DNA of 35,736 bases, taken from JANJUB01 sp040081075 (GTDB taxonomy: Bacteria; Armatimonadota; Fimbriimonadia; Fimbriimonadales; Fimbriimonadaceae). A program made the translations under genes and the position numbers. The stretch lies in the NCBI GenBank assembly GCA_040081075.1, contig JBEBHJ010000037.1:1-35736 (forward strand), in the 5' to 3' direction. The notes under the pieces were generated by a model that was not told the origin of the DNA, ran no database searches, and saw only the letters and a program-made list of their open reading frames with translations. This document shows, one piece after another, positions 1 to 8,276 of this stretch (the first letter of the stretch is position 1; each line of letters begins with the position of its first letter).

Positions 1-20
1 GGTTTACCAACTCCATGGGA

Positions 21-1112
21 TTACTTCTCGAAAAACTTCCTCATCTCTTCGATGCTCCGGTAGCCAACCGCGCGACGAATCTCCTTGCCACTCTTATCAA
101 TGAGAATTAGAGTTGGATAGGCTCCAACTTTGAACCGCTTAACCAGATCACGGTGCTCGTCTCCATCCACCTTCACAGAGACAATCTCACGAGCAGCTTC
201 CACCACGGCCTTCGCGGTGTAGACCCATTCATCCATAGATTTGCAAGGTCCACACCAGGATGTTTCGAAGTCAACGAAGAGGGGTTTGCCCTCTTTGCGA
301 GCCCGCTTTTCAGCTTCAGCGAAATCGTGGCTAAAGCTGAGTGGCTTTTCGGCGCGAGGCGCTTCTCGATCCGGAGCTAGCGTATCTCGTTTTTGCGATT
401 CTTCGGCTTCCGTTACGCCAGGGTTGAAACTCTCGAAGGAAAGCGTATGACCGTCCGCGTCAATTGCCGTTGGGCGATAAGCAACGCCATCAAGCCATGC
501 GTGGTCTTCCAGATTTCGGCTCATGGCTTTGAGCAATCCCTCACGATCACGGGATAAGAACCAGGCATCGCGCTGATCAAAAATGCCATCCATGTTCGAT
601 TCAGTGATCAAAACCCAAGCAGGTTTGCCCCCGATTTGCACGGTCCCTTCGTGCCAACCACTGCGTGACCACCTCAATTGAGGCTGGGCAGTGGGTTCAG
701 CGGGATCAAATACGAACCAGAAATTGAGTGGGTACGGGCGACTCTTGCCAGCGGCTTCCGGAATCGGGATCGACGACGGGCCAAAGCTTGACCACCATTT
801 CTTGTTGCGCTCATTGGGAGTCGTTGTGAGAATCTCACTGTCATAGGGTTGCCCGTCACGATTGAGATCAACCCAAAGGTGGTCAAAGTAAGTTGCACCT
901 TCGCCCTTGGTCAGTTTGACTTTGATTTTATTAGCGCTCTTGGGGCCCAGTGAGAACTCGCCAACAAGCGCCTTGTCTTCGGCCTTCAGACTAACAATTG
1001 CCCCCTTTGGGCTCCAACGCAGGCGCTCCTTGTCGTTCGGGAGTTTTGCTTCCAGAGTCGCCGTAATCGGCGTTTGCAAGCCTAAGGCGAGAGCAGCAAG
1101 GCATTGAATCAT
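21..1112 (-). CDS. Exported thioredoxin-domain protein
   Basis: A 363-residue protein with a hydrophobic N-terminus (residues 1-13) that looks like a short signal peptide. Residues about 255-363 form a thioredoxin-like domain with the redox motif WCGPC at 286-290 and the cis-proline in AYPT at 331-334, as in DsbD-C/thioredoxin_7 domains. The first 230 residues are not a family I recognise. They contain two acidic loops resembling calcium-binding dockerin/EF-hand loops (DLNRDGQPYD at 82-91 and NMDGIFDQRD at 173-182). The likely role is disulfide reduction or exchange outside the cytoplasm, inferred from the motif. It lies 9 bases downstream of the DUF1272 gene on the same strand, so the two are probably co-transcribed. 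No clear Shine-Dalgarno precedes the ATG. Confidence 0.8.
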   Translation of the reverse strand: MIQCLAALALGLQTPITATLEAKLPNDKERLRWSPKGAIVSLKAEDKALVGEFSLGPKSANKIKVKLTKGEGATYFDHLWVDLNRDGQPYDSEILTTTPNERNKKWWSSFGPSSIPIPEAAGKSRPYPLNFWFVFDPAEPTAQPQLRWSRSGWHEGTVQIGGKPAWVLITESNMDGIFDQRDAWFLSRDREGLLKAMSRNLEDHAWLDGVAYRPTAIDADGHTLSFESFNPGVTEAEESQKRDTLAPDREAPRAEKPLSFSHDFAEAEKRARKEGKPLFVDFETSWCGPCKSMDEWVYTAKAVVEAAREIVSVKVDGDEHRDLVKRFKVGAYPTLILIDKSGKEIRRAVGYRSIEEMRKFFEK

Positions 1113-1121
1113 CCCGAAAGA

Positions 1122-1352
1122 CTACCCTTTGGGATGCACTCGAACCGTTGACGCTGGGTACTTTGCAAGTTCACTTTGGGGCCGAATCGGCCTAGCAACG
1201 AAATTTCCGCCGCAGTTGGGGCAGATCCCCCTCATGTGATGCTCAACGCAGTCTGCGCAAAAGGTGCACTCAAAGGAGCATATTCTCGCATCTGGCGAAT
1301 CTGGAGCGAGGTCGCGGTCGCACCGCTCGCAATTGGGCCGTAATTCAAGCAT
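1122..1352 (-). CDS. DUF1272 family zinc-ribbon protein
   Basis: A 76-residue protein that matches the DUF1272 pattern from end to end: it begins MLELRPNCERCDRDL, continues with CSFECTFC and ends with a CPNCGG motif. Eight cysteines occur as CxxC-like pairs, suggesting one or two bound zinc ions. The function of the family is unknown. The ATG is preceded by a TACAAC box (minus strand, 1364 to 1359) only 6 bases upstream and by no Shine-Dalgarno, so the message may be leaderless. It is divergent from the small membrane protein gene at 1395. Confidence 0.85.
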   Translation of the reverse strand: MLELRPNCERCDRDLAPDSPDARICSFECTFCADCVEHHMRGICPNCGGNFVARPIRPQSELAKYPASTVRVHPKG

Positions 1353-1394
1353 CTCTTGGTTGTACCTCCAACTTTGCGTCGTATAATCCTGTTG
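1353..1394. promoter_or_regulatory. Overlapping divergent promoters, probably leaderless on both sides
   Basis: The 42 bases between two divergent ATG codons contain TATAAT at 1382-1387 on the plus strand (ATG at 1395, 7 bases later) and TACAAC at 1364-1359 on the minus strand (ATG at 1352, 6 bases later). TTGTAC at 1360-1365 could act as the plus-strand -35 with a 16-base spacer, and it overlaps the minus-strand -10. Transcripts starting at the usual distance from each -10 would begin at or next to the start codon. Confidence 0.5.
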
Positions 1395-1700
1395 ATGGCA
1401 CTCGCCGAACGCCCAAACTTTGTTGTCCGAAGTTTGCCCTTAATGGGGACTCTCGGCTTTGCGTTGTCAGCCTACAACGTTTGGTACGCGCAGGCGGCTG
1501 CGTCCTGTACGCCCAGGGGTTGTTGCCTGTTTGGGGTGTATGAGTTTGCTTGGATGGGCGAAGGGCTTTGGGTTGCCCTAGCGCTGGGAATCTTGCTCCA
1601 TCCGCGAAAGATGACAGGAGGCACGTTTTGGCGACAGGGGTTGGCGATTGGCATTGCAACTTGGGGCAGCCCGATTGTTGCCGGTTGGCTCTTCACTTAA
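1395..1700 (+). CDS. Small integral membrane protein, unknown function
   Basis: A 101-residue protein with about three hydrophobic segments: roughly residues 10-30, 50-68 and 80-100. A cysteine pair (GCC) and an acidic/aromatic stretch sit between the first two. I do not recognise the family. An in-frame TTG at 1356 exists, but the TATAAT at 1382-1387 would then lie inside the gene. The ATG at 1395, 7 bases after that box, is the better start. There is no Shine-Dalgarno. The 3' end overlaps the convergent gene by 8 bases. Confidence 0.5.
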   Translation: MALAERPNFVVRSLPLMGTLGFALSAYNVWYAQAAASCTPRGCCLFGVYEFAWMGEGLWVALALGILLHPRKMTGGTFWRQGLAIGIATWGSPIVAGWLFT

Positions 1701-2310
1701 GGCTCTTGGTAGCTACTGCAACAATAGCCGCTGGGTCGCCAACCTTGGCATCTTTGGGGCAAGCCAAACATTCGTTATGACGGAAGAAGACAGCGCTTGC
1801 TCTAACTCTCCAACCATCAACGTAACGAGTGATGTTTGCTGCAGGATTGTTTGCAATGATCGATCTTAACTCGTTACCCAATTTTTCGGCAACTTGCGTC
1901 TTTGCTGCGGTTTCATTTCCGGCAAACAACTGCGCGTTGCTACGACTTGAGCCAGACCGCCAGATGTCCTGCGGTCCAAAGTTTCCTCGTTTCGCAGGAA
2001 GAAATCCATCTTCCAAAAGGCTCGTCTCTTGAATCTTGGCTCGCATATCTAGGACTTTTCGTTGAACCTGGTCATATCTTTCGCGATCCGACTTGATTCC
2101 GTTGACGACGCCAAGCTGAGTGTGCTGAAATGGGCTGGGAACCCTCGTAATTCCGAACTTACCCTCACTAACGGCTACAAGGTCATTGAATAGCTCGTCG
2201 TACGCTGCGATAAGCTGATCTTCAGCAGTGACTGGTTTCGCCGTTTTTGCAGCCTGATTGCTCGCTCCAACCACTATTGCCACAGCAGAAACCGCCAAAA
2301 TCATTTTCAT
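1693..2310 (-). CDS. Exported protein resembling Tll0287/DUF3365 haem-binding family
   Basis: A 205-residue protein with a signal peptide (MKMILAVSAVAIVVGASNQA). The C-terminus has an R-x-S-A-V-F-F followed by ECLACPKDAKVGDPAA, which resembles the end of Tll0287-like/DUF3365 proteins, where a CxxCH haem site is followed by a KxGD segment. Here the residue after the second cysteine is proline instead of histidine, so covalent haem with a histidine ligand is not supported. The family assignment rests on this short C-terminal resemblance only. The reading frame extends upstream to 2424, but the signal peptide fixes the start at 2310, or at the next ATG (2304). Confidence 0.55.
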   Translation of the reverse strand: MKMILAVSAVAIVVGASNQAAKTAKPVTAEDQLIAAYDELFNDLVAVSEGKFGITRVPSPFQHTQLGVVNGIKSDRERYDQVQRKVLDMRAKIQETSLLEDGFLPAKRGNFGPQDIWRSGSSRSNAQLFAGNETAAKTQVAEKLGNELRSIIANNPAANITRYVDGWRVRASAVFFRHNECLACPKDAKVGDPAAIVAVATKSLK

Positions 2311-2363
2311 ATCAATTAGAAACGAAATTACTTTTATGGAAGGTTCCGTGAGTGCATGCGATT

Positions 2364-2369
2364 CATAAT
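2364..2369 (+). promoter_or_regulatory. -10 box (CATAAT) for the cupin gene
   Basis: CATAAT ends 6 bases before a GTG codon at 2376. No Shine-Dalgarno lies between them. This spacing recurs at several genes in the window and points to leaderless transcription. No convincing -35 is visible. Confidence 0.4.
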
Positions 2370-2375
2370 TCAATC

Positions 2376-2729
2376 GTGAATCCAAAACCGACCAACTGGC
2401 CTGATTTACCCTCCGATAACCCAATTCCTCTCCTCAATCGTCAGAAACTGACGGCCGAGAACATCCTCGCTGCCCGCGTATCTCTTGAGAAAGGATGCGT
2501 AGTGGCCCGGCACCAGCACGTGAGCGAGCAAGTCGCGCTGCAACTAAGTGGTCACACTCGCTGGCAAGTTGGCCCAGATGGGGAAGAGGAGACGTTCGAT
2601 ATGGTGGGGGAACAAGTGCTCCACCTGCCTTCAAATCTGCGTCACGGCGTGGTCGCGCTTGAAGATACCGTTATTCTTGACATCCTCAGCCCGCCCGGGG
2701 CAATGGGCGTGGATTCGCAAGAGAGTTAA
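2376..2729 (+). CDS. Cupin-domain protein
   Basis: A 117-residue single-domain cupin. The first motif is present as RHQHVSEQVALQLSG, giving the His-x-His and Glu metal ligands. The second is reduced to LPSNLRHGVVAL with one histidine. The protein is likely to bind one divalent metal, but substrate and reaction cannot be told. The frame is open from a GTG at 2352; the GTG at 2376 is preferred because a CATAAT box ends 6 bases upstream of it. The next gene starts 39 bases downstream with its own promoter. Confidence 0.7.
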   Translation: MNPKPTNWPDLPSDNPIPLLNRQKLTAENILAARVSLEKGCVVARHQHVSEQVALQLSGHTRWQVGPDGEEETFDMVGEQVLHLPSNLRHGVVALEDTVILDILSPPGAMGVDSQES

Positions 2730-2755
2730 TCAAGCAACACCAACGACAAATGCCG

Positions 2756-2761
2756 TATAAA
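2756..2761 (+). promoter_or_regulatory. -10 box (TATAAA) for the M3 peptidase gene
   Basis: TATAAA ends 7 bases before the ATG at 2769. An AGGA at 2761-2764 could also serve as ribosome-binding site if transcription starts further upstream, so leaderless status is ambiguous here. Confidence 0.4.
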
Positions 2762-2768
2762 GGAAGCA

Positions 2769-4772
2769 ATGAAGAGTGTTTTCCTAGTTCTCAGCTTGTT
2801 GGCGGTTTCTTCTTTTTCGCGGGCTCAAGAAGTGCCCAAACCGATTACAGAAGCCATCGCACGCGCCGACGCGGCCATCGCCCAGATTATTGCGATACCC
2901 GATTCCCAACGGACATTCGATAACACCCTGGGTTCGCTTGACGGAGTTAGCGCCCAACTTGATATCGATACCTCTCTCATCGTTTTTCAACAGTTTGTCT
3001 CAACCAATGCCGCCGAGCGAGAGGTAGCGCGCGCAGCTGACGAGGCCGTGAGTAACTGGGCAATCGAACTGGGGAAGAGGGAAGACCTCTACCGCGCAAT
3101 AAGAGCCTATGCCGATACGAACCCTAAGCTACAGGGTGAGCAAAAGCGGCTGTTAGAGCACACGATGCGGGACTACAAACGAGACGGCATGATGCTGCCC
3201 GCCGCAACCAGAGAGCGAGCCAAGCAAATCGAAATCGAGCTAAATAAGCTGGGCATGGAGTTTCAGACCAACATCAGCGAGGACCTGACGGTCGTTCCGC
3301 TTTTCCCGAGCGAACTCAAAGGCGTGCCAAAGAGCGTGTTGGACCGACAAAAACAAGCGAACGGTCTGATCTTGTTGGGTCTGGATGGTCCTAGCTATGG
3401 CCCCGTTATGGACTATTGCGAGAATGCCCTAACGCGCCAAAAGTGTTCGATCAGCTACCGAAGACGTGGCGGGCAAAAGAATGTCGAAATCCTTGAAAAG
3501 CTCCTCAAGCTTCGAGCGGAGCTCGCCCACTTGCTTGGATACAAGAATACAGTGGACTACGAGATTGAGACCCGGATGGCGAAGAACTCGGAGACCGTTG
3601 CCAAGTTTTACAAGGACCTGACCCCTCTTGTGCGCAAGAAAGCGCTCGCCGACATGGCTGAACTCCTCGCACTCAAGCGCAAGCATGTTAAGGATCCCAA
3701 GGCGACCTTTAATCCGTGGGATTACGCGTTTTACAAGAACAAGCTGAAGAACGAGAAATATGCGGTTGACAGCGAGAAGATTGCTGAGTATTTCCCGATG
3801 GATCGTGTTGTTGACGGCCTTTTCAAGGTTGCTCAGGCCTCGTTTGGAATCACCATGAAGGACGTCACCAAACAGGCGGCTTCGCTAAATCTGCCGATTT
3901 GGCACTCCGATGTGAAGTTGTATGAGGTGAAAGATACGGCCAGTGGTGAGCTTTTGGGACACATGTACACCGATCTGTTCCCACGTGACAACAAGTATTC
4001 GCACGCCGCATGCTGGGGGCTTCGACCGCGAAAAGTGTGGCCAGATGGCACAGTCCAAAAACCGCTTGCCGCCCTGGTGTGTAACTTCACGAAGCCAACT
4101 GCGACTACGCCATCTTTGTTGCCTCATGATGAAGTTGAGACCTTCTTCCACGAGTTTGGGCATGGCCTACATCAACTGCTAACCGAGACGAGCTACGCTG
4201 GATTCTCCGGAACGGCTGTTGCGCGAGATTTCGTGGAAGCACCCTCCCAGATGCTGGAGAACTGGATTTGGTCACCAGTGGTATTGAAGTCGTTCGCAAA
4301 GCACTACAAAACGGGCCAGGTTTTGCCTGATAAGATGCTGGCCGGAATGCAGGCGGCTCGCACCTTTGGAAGCGGTATCGAAACGCAAGGTCAAATCTAC
4401 TTGGGGGCGATGGATCAAGCCTTCCATACGGTCGCAAGCGGGGAAGTTGACACCACAAAGATGGCCAACCAGGTCTACGAGCGAACCACTTTGTACAAAG
4501 CTGTGCCGAACACCATGTTTCAAGCCTCATTTGGGCATTTAGTTGGCTATCAGGGCGCCTATTACGGCTATCTTTGGTCGCTGGTTTACGCGCAGGACCT
4601 GTTCACGCGTTTCACTCAAAAGGGAGTTCTGAGCCCTGAAGCCGGAATGTATTATCGTAAGAAGATTCTGGCTCGAGGCGGTTCGATGGATGAAATGGAG
4701 ATGTTACGCGACTACCTGGGTCGAGCCCCATCGCTTGATGCGTTCCTAGCTCATTTGGGCTTGAAGAAGTAG
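2769..4772 (+). CDS. Exported M3 family oligopeptidase (thimet/Dcp-like zinc metallopeptidase)
   Basis: A 667-residue protein with a signal peptide (about residues 1-20, cleavage near SRAQE) followed by the helical M3 fold. The zinc site is intact: HEFGHGLHQLL puts H461, E462 and H465 in place, and E490 in DFVEAPSQ is the third ligand. The C-terminal FGHLVGYQGAYYGYLWS segment with its YxGxxYxYLW substrate-binding tyrosines is conserved. The length is normal for M3A. It hydrolyses short peptides. The signal peptide suggests a periplasmic or surface location, unlike cytosolic Dcp/OpdA. It is the only gene between the cupin and the next secreted protein, and each has its own promoter. Confidence 0.93.
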   Translation: MKSVFLVLSLLAVSSFSRAQEVPKPITEAIARADAAIAQIIAIPDSQRTFDNTLGSLDGVSAQLDIDTSLIVFQQFVSTNAAEREVARAADEAVSNWAIELGKREDLYRAIRAYADTNPKLQGEQKRLLEHTMRDYKRDGMMLPAATRERAKQIEIELNKLGMEFQTNISEDLTVVPLFPSELKGVPKSVLDRQKQANGLILLGLDGPSYGPVMDYCENALTRQKCSISYRRRGGQKNVEILEKLLKLRAELAHLLGYKNTVDYEIETRMAKNSETVAKFYKDLTPLVRKKALADMAELLALKRKHVKDPKATFNPWDYAFYKNKLKNEKYAVDSEKIAEYFPMDRVVDGLFKVAQASFGITMKDVTKQAASLNLPIWHSDVKLYEVKDTASGELLGHMYTDLFPRDNKYSHAACWGLRPRKVWPDGTVQKPLAALVCNFTKPTATTPSLLPHDEVETFFHEFGHGLHQLLTETSYAGFSGTAVARDFVEAPSQMLENWIWSPVVLKSFAKHYKTGQVLPDKMLAGMQAARTFGSGIETQGQIYLGAMDQAFHTVASGEVDTTKMANQVYERTTLYKAVPNTMFQASFGHLVGYQGAYYGYLWSLVYAQDLFTRFTQKGVLSPEAGMYYRKKILARGGSMDEMEMLRDYLGRAPSLDAFLAHLGLKK

Positions 4773-4800
4773 CCTCGCGAAGTTGTGCTCAAGTAGTGAG

Positions 4801-4806
4801 TACAAT
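4801..4806 (+). promoter_or_regulatory. -10 box (TACAAT), leaderless arrangement
   Basis: TACAAT ends 6 bases before the ATG at 4813, with no Shine-Dalgarno. It lies just after the stop codon of the M3 peptidase gene. Confidence 0.45.
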
Positions 4807-4812
4807 GCTCAC

Positions 4813-6966
4813 ATGCTGACCGCGCTTGTTGCAAGTCTTGGACTCGTTACGTTCGATTCCCTCGCGGCCCGCGTTCCGGTGGTCCTAGAAAAGCTTTCGC
4901 CCCTGGTAGGGCAGAAACTTGAGTGTGATTCTAGCTTTACAAACGAGGTTGTGGTCGTTCACGTAAAGGGGGTTGAACCGAGCGAACTGCTGGATACGTT
5001 CGCCTTTGCCAATGTTGGTATCTGGCGCAAGGAGAAGGAAGGCGACAAGATCAAGTTCGTACTAGCACCAGACCCCAAGCGGCGAGCCCAGCAAGAGAAG
5101 GAGTATCACCAGAAACGTGTGGCTAGTATTCAGCGGATTTTGGATACGTTCAAAGAGGAGTTGGCTCAGCCCTATTCGATTCAGACCTTGGAGAAGGCAA
5201 TCCTCGAAGCTAAACCGATCGCAAGTCATGTGAACGACTATTACAAAACGGGACCCCAAGAAAGATTACAACCTTGTTCGCGCTTGGCGATGCGGGTATT
5301 GATTGGGTTGGGGGCGAAAAAACTCGAAACGATTGCTGATGGAAATCGCCTTGTCCTGTCGTCGGAGCCCACGCCGATGCAACAGCAGTTGTCCAACTCG
5401 GACGATCTAAGGGCCCAGTTCGACAAGGAACAAGATGTATTGATTGCCACTATGCAGGGAATGCCTCCTGAAAAGGTTTCTGCTTTCGCGAGTTTTACAG
5501 GATCAACCGGCCTGATCGGAACTGGCGCCCGTTTGGCTCATGTTGGACGCCTACTCGTAACTGTTTCAGACATTCTTGGACGATATCCGCGCGACCCTGT
5601 CTGGATTTCCATCAGCGAAGCGGGCGGGCGGCCCAAGATCGGCAGGTTTTTGCAAATGGGGATAGCCCCAACTCTGGCCCCCGAGTTGGAAGCGCGTGAG
5701 TTCGATAACATTGAGCTAAAACTGAATCGGTCTTCGACGCTAATGTTCACCGTAATCCGGAATAGTTACAATCAAGACGAAGACGTTCCAAGTGTTCTTC
5801 GGTCACGGCTTCTCGATCCGGTTGCGGAAGACCCGCTAATCCATTCTTCCGAACTTTACGGCCAGTTCGCTGAGGCGCAGGGGCGTAACCTTTTAGCCGT
5901 CATTAATGATAGCGCCTTTTCAAGGTTCTTGGACGGTTCGCAAGCGCTCAATGTGAGGGAGTTTCGCCAGAAATCTCAAGCAGGCATGGTACTCAACGAG
6001 TCTCCTGATTGGGTTGTCATGACGCCATCGTCTCCCGTCGAGGCGCGCCGAAATCGCGACAACCGGAGCACCATCCGGTCACTCTTCGAAAGTTTGTCGA
6101 CCGGAGTCATCGGATCGGCAAAAGTGAGGTCCATCTACCTGCTCGAGAGACCCTTTGCGAATGCGCGAGGTTTAGGCGCTGTGCTTGCTCCTGCGCTATT
6201 CAGAAACATCCCATATCAACTGTTTCAGAAGGATGAAGACCTTCAAAGGCTATTCGGATCATTATCGGCTCGACAGGAGAGTGACCTTATTGCTGGCAAG
6301 TCGTTGGTGTATTCTGGTCTCACTAAAAAACAAAAAGAGATCATGAATCGCATCATCTTCGGCGAACTGTACGGTGGCGACGGTAGTACGCCCTCCCGTC
6401 CCGTTTTCAAATGGCAAGCCTACGGCGATGGCAATGGTAGCTTTGAACAGTTGAGAATCTCCGAAGACCCCTCTGATGTTCTGCTAAAGGGTATTCCAGA
6501 AAGTGCGGAGTTCGCGTTCTCGATATTCCAAAATGGACTCGACCTTGAACCTCGTCGTCAAGGCGAAATCACAAGTCATGGGTTCTCGTACAGGTCCCCT
6601 TACGACCCTTATTCTGGTCTCCAGGAGGTGGCTAGGGCTCGCTTCTTTGGTCAACATCCCGAGTTTGTAGAAGGAGCGATTTCGGAGGCACGCTTTCCGG
6701 ACCGCTTTATTGCCCTCCAGAGATTGGATATTTCCATGCAATTGCAAATTGGCGCAGGAATTATTTTCCGCGGCTGGATTAGAGCCGCTGTGCCCATCTC
6801 GGCCCCGGTCAAGTTTGATGAGCTTCCCAAAAACTATCAGGATGCCGTCAATGCTGAAATTGAGAAGCTCAACCAACAACTCAAGGAAGGCGCGAAGTTT
6901 AGGTTCATCGTGCACCCAGTGCCGAAGCCGAAACCACCGCCCCCTATCCTCTCAGAGTCAAACTAG
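4813..6966 (+). CDS. Large secreted protein with N-terminal STN-like domain, unknown function
   Basis: A 717-residue protein with a short signal peptide (MLTALVASLGLVTFDSLAA). Residues about 15-80 resemble an STN/secretin N-terminal fold: a VGQKLECDSSFTNEVV segment, then GVEPSELLDTFA, then a beta-rich W-R-K-E turn. The remaining 600 residues are not recognisable. They include a charged helical stretch near 90-120 and a proline-rich tail (PVPKPKPPPP) at the end. A TTG at 4783 lies in frame, but the ATG at 4813 begins the signal peptide and sits 6 bases after a TACAAT box, so it is preferred. It is followed by the rpsJ promoter. Confidence 0.7.
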   Translation: MLTALVASLGLVTFDSLAARVPVVLEKLSPLVGQKLECDSSFTNEVVVVHVKGVEPSELLDTFAFANVGIWRKEKEGDKIKFVLAPDPKRRAQQEKEYHQKRVASIQRILDTFKEELAQPYSIQTLEKAILEAKPIASHVNDYYKTGPQERLQPCSRLAMRVLIGLGAKKLETIADGNRLVLSSEPTPMQQQLSNSDDLRAQFDKEQDVLIATMQGMPPEKVSAFASFTGSTGLIGTGARLAHVGRLLVTVSDILGRYPRDPVWISISEAGGRPKIGRFLQMGIAPTLAPELEAREFDNIELKLNRSSTLMFTVIRNSYNQDEDVPSVLRSRLLDPVAEDPLIHSSELYGQFAEAQGRNLLAVINDSAFSRFLDGSQALNVREFRQKSQAGMVLNESPDWVVMTPSSPVEARRNRDNRSTIRSLFESLSTGVIGSAKVRSIYLLERPFANARGLGAVLAPALFRNIPYQLFQKDEDLQRLFGSLSARQESDLIAGKSLVYSGLTKKQKEIMNRIIFGELYGGDGSTPSRPVFKWQAYGDGNGSFEQLRISEDPSDVLLKGIPESAEFAFSIFQNGLDLEPRRQGEITSHGFSYRSPYDPYSGLQEVARARFFGQHPEFVEGAISEARFPDRFIALQRLDISMQLQIGAGIIFRGWIRAAVPISAPVKFDELPKNYQDAVNAEIEKLNQQLKEGAKFRFIVHPVPKPKPPPPILSESN

Positions 6967-6967
6967 G

Positions 6968-6973
6968 TATAAT
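6968..6973 (+). promoter_or_regulatory. rpsJ promoter -10 (TATAAT)
   Basis: A perfect TATAAT directly follows the stop codon of the upstream gene and lies about 67 bases before the rpsJ ATG. This gives a leader of roughly 60 bases, unlike the leaderless genes nearby. No consensus -35 is visible. Confidence 0.55.
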
Positions 6974-6980
6974 GTAGCGT

Positions 6981-7022
6981 CCGCGAGGTTGCGGGGCTCG
7001 TGCCGAGCTTCGGTTTTCGCGG
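6981..7022 (+). promoter_or_regulatory. Nested hairpin in the rpsJ 5' leader
   Basis: An outer stem CCGCGA (6981-6986) pairs with TCGCGG (7017-7022). An inner stem GCTCG (6996-7000) pairs with CGAGC (7004-7008) around a 3-base loop. The Shine-Dalgarno AAGGAG (7028-7033) follows immediately. The position suits translational control of S10, which is inference. Confidence 0.45.
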
Positions 7023-7040
7023 TTTATAAGGAGAATATCT

Positions 7041-7349
7041 ATGGCACAAATTCGAGTTAGAATACGCCTCCGCGCGTACGATCACCGACTGATTGATCAG
7101 TCCGCTGAGAAAATTGTTGATACCGCCAAGCGGACCGGCGCGAGGCTTAGCGGCCCAATCCCCCTTCCCACCAACATCCGCAAGTTCTGTGTAATTCGCG
7201 GCCCTCACATCGACAAAGAGTCGATGGAGCATTTCGAGTTGCGAACCCACAATCGATTGATTGATATCCTCGAACCAACCAACAAAACGATTGATGCGTT
7301 GATGCGGCTGGACCTGCCCAGTGGTGTCGATATCGAAATCAAGAGTTAA
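7041..7349 (+). CDS. rpsJ: Ribosomal protein uS10
   Basis: A 102-residue protein of normal length for S10, with the family landmarks IRLRAYDHRLID at the N-terminus, SGPIPLPT in the middle and FELRTHNRLIDI followed by LDLPSGVDIEI at the end. It is a component of the 30S subunit head and the NusE partner in antitermination. The ATG has a strong Shine-Dalgarno (AAGGAG, 7 bases away). It stands alone: upstream is a secreted protein and downstream pspA, instead of fusA/tuf or rplC-rplD as in the usual str/S10 arrangement. Confidence 0.97.
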   Translation: MAQIRVRIRLRAYDHRLIDQSAEKIVDTAKRTGARLSGPIPLPTNIRKFCVIRGPHIDKESMEHFELRTHNRLIDILEPTNKTIDALMRLDLPSGVDIEIKS

Positions 7350-7427
7350 TACGGTCTTTGCGCGGTATTGGTTGGAAAGACTATTCTTCATATAGGTCTT
7401 TGCAACCTTTGCCGCGAACCTGCCGTG

Positions 7428-7433
7428 TATAAT
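7428..7433 (+). promoter_or_regulatory. -10 box (TATAAT) upstream of the pspA-like gene
   Basis: A perfect TATAAT lies 36 bases before the GTG start. A nine-base direct repeat GGTCTTTGC (7353-7361 and 7395-7403) precedes it and could be an operator. No consensus -35 is seen. Confidence 0.4.
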
Positions 7434-7469
7434 CTTTGTGCCTCGCGTTGAGGCCAGGAACAATCAAAA

Positions 7470-8276
7470 GTGCTAAAGCGATTTTTTCGATGGATAAAGG
7501 CCGTGTTTCATCGCGGTATGGACAATCTTGAAGACCCAGAAATCATGCTGGATCAGGCCCGACGCGATATGCAGGAAGCCATCATTGGCAATCGCGAAAA
7601 GGCCGTTCAAGCCATAACACAAAAGAACCGGTTACAAAACCTTTACGATTCTTCCGTGCAAAAGTCAGCCAAGCTCGAGCAGCAAGCAACGCTTGCCCTG
7701 CAACAAGGCAACCGCGACCTGGCCCGCCAGTTTATTCGCGAGAAGGCGAGTAACGATGCCACGATGGAGCAGCTCAAACCCTCGCTGGCAGCGGCTACGG
7801 CTGCGGTCGAATCCGTGAAGTTGGCTCTAAAGCGTCAAGAGGAAGAAGTTCGCAAGAAAACTGCCGAAGCGCTTGCGCTCAAGGCCCAGTGGAAGCAGGC
7901 CCAGATTCAAAATTCCATCTCCAAGGCTCTTGAGGGTCTGACTTTTGAGAATCAGATCGAGGGGTTTGGCGCGGCCGAAGAGAGAATCCGGGAAGCACAA
8001 AGCGAGGCAGCCGCAAGAACAGAAATGCTCGGTACTTCACTTCAAGGTCAAGTCATGCAAATGGAAGATCAAGCCATGGACTATGCGGCCGAAGCCGAAC
8101 TTCAAAAGCTTGAACAGCGCCTAGGCATGGGAGCATCCACGGCAACGACAACTGAGGCCACGCAAACCGTTTCAGTCTCGGCAGGCGATGGAACAGTGGC
8201 TCCAACTGCACCCGAACCACTCGCAAGCGAAGTGGATCGCGAACTCGACGAACTCGAAAAGCGTTTAGGCGGCTAG
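7470..8276 (+). CDS. pspA: PspA/IM30 (ESCRT-III-like) family protein
   Basis: A 268-residue, almost entirely helical coiled-coil protein. The start MLKRFFRWIKAVFHRGMDNLEDPEIML is typical of PspA/Vipp1: an amphipathic helix, then a D-N-x-E-D-P motif at about residues 18-23. Family members assemble on the inner membrane and protect it during stress. Residues 225-268 form a low-complexity Thr/Ala/Pro linker ending in a short acidic helix (DRELDELEKRLGG). Translation starts at a GTG with AGGAA about 10 bases upstream. No pspF or pspBC genes are nearby. Its stop codon interlocks with that of convergent mtaB within the sequence CTAG. Confidence 0.88.
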   Translation: MLKRFFRWIKAVFHRGMDNLEDPEIMLDQARRDMQEAIIGNREKAVQAITQKNRLQNLYDSSVQKSAKLEQQATLALQQGNRDLARQFIREKASNDATMEQLKPSLAAATAAVESVKLALKRQEEEVRKKTAEALALKAQWKQAQIQNSISKALEGLTFENQIEGFGAAEERIREAQSEAAARTEMLGTSLQGQVMQMEDQAMDYAAEAELQKLEQRLGMGASTATTTEATQTVSVSAGDGTVAPTAPEPLASEVDRELDELEKRLGG

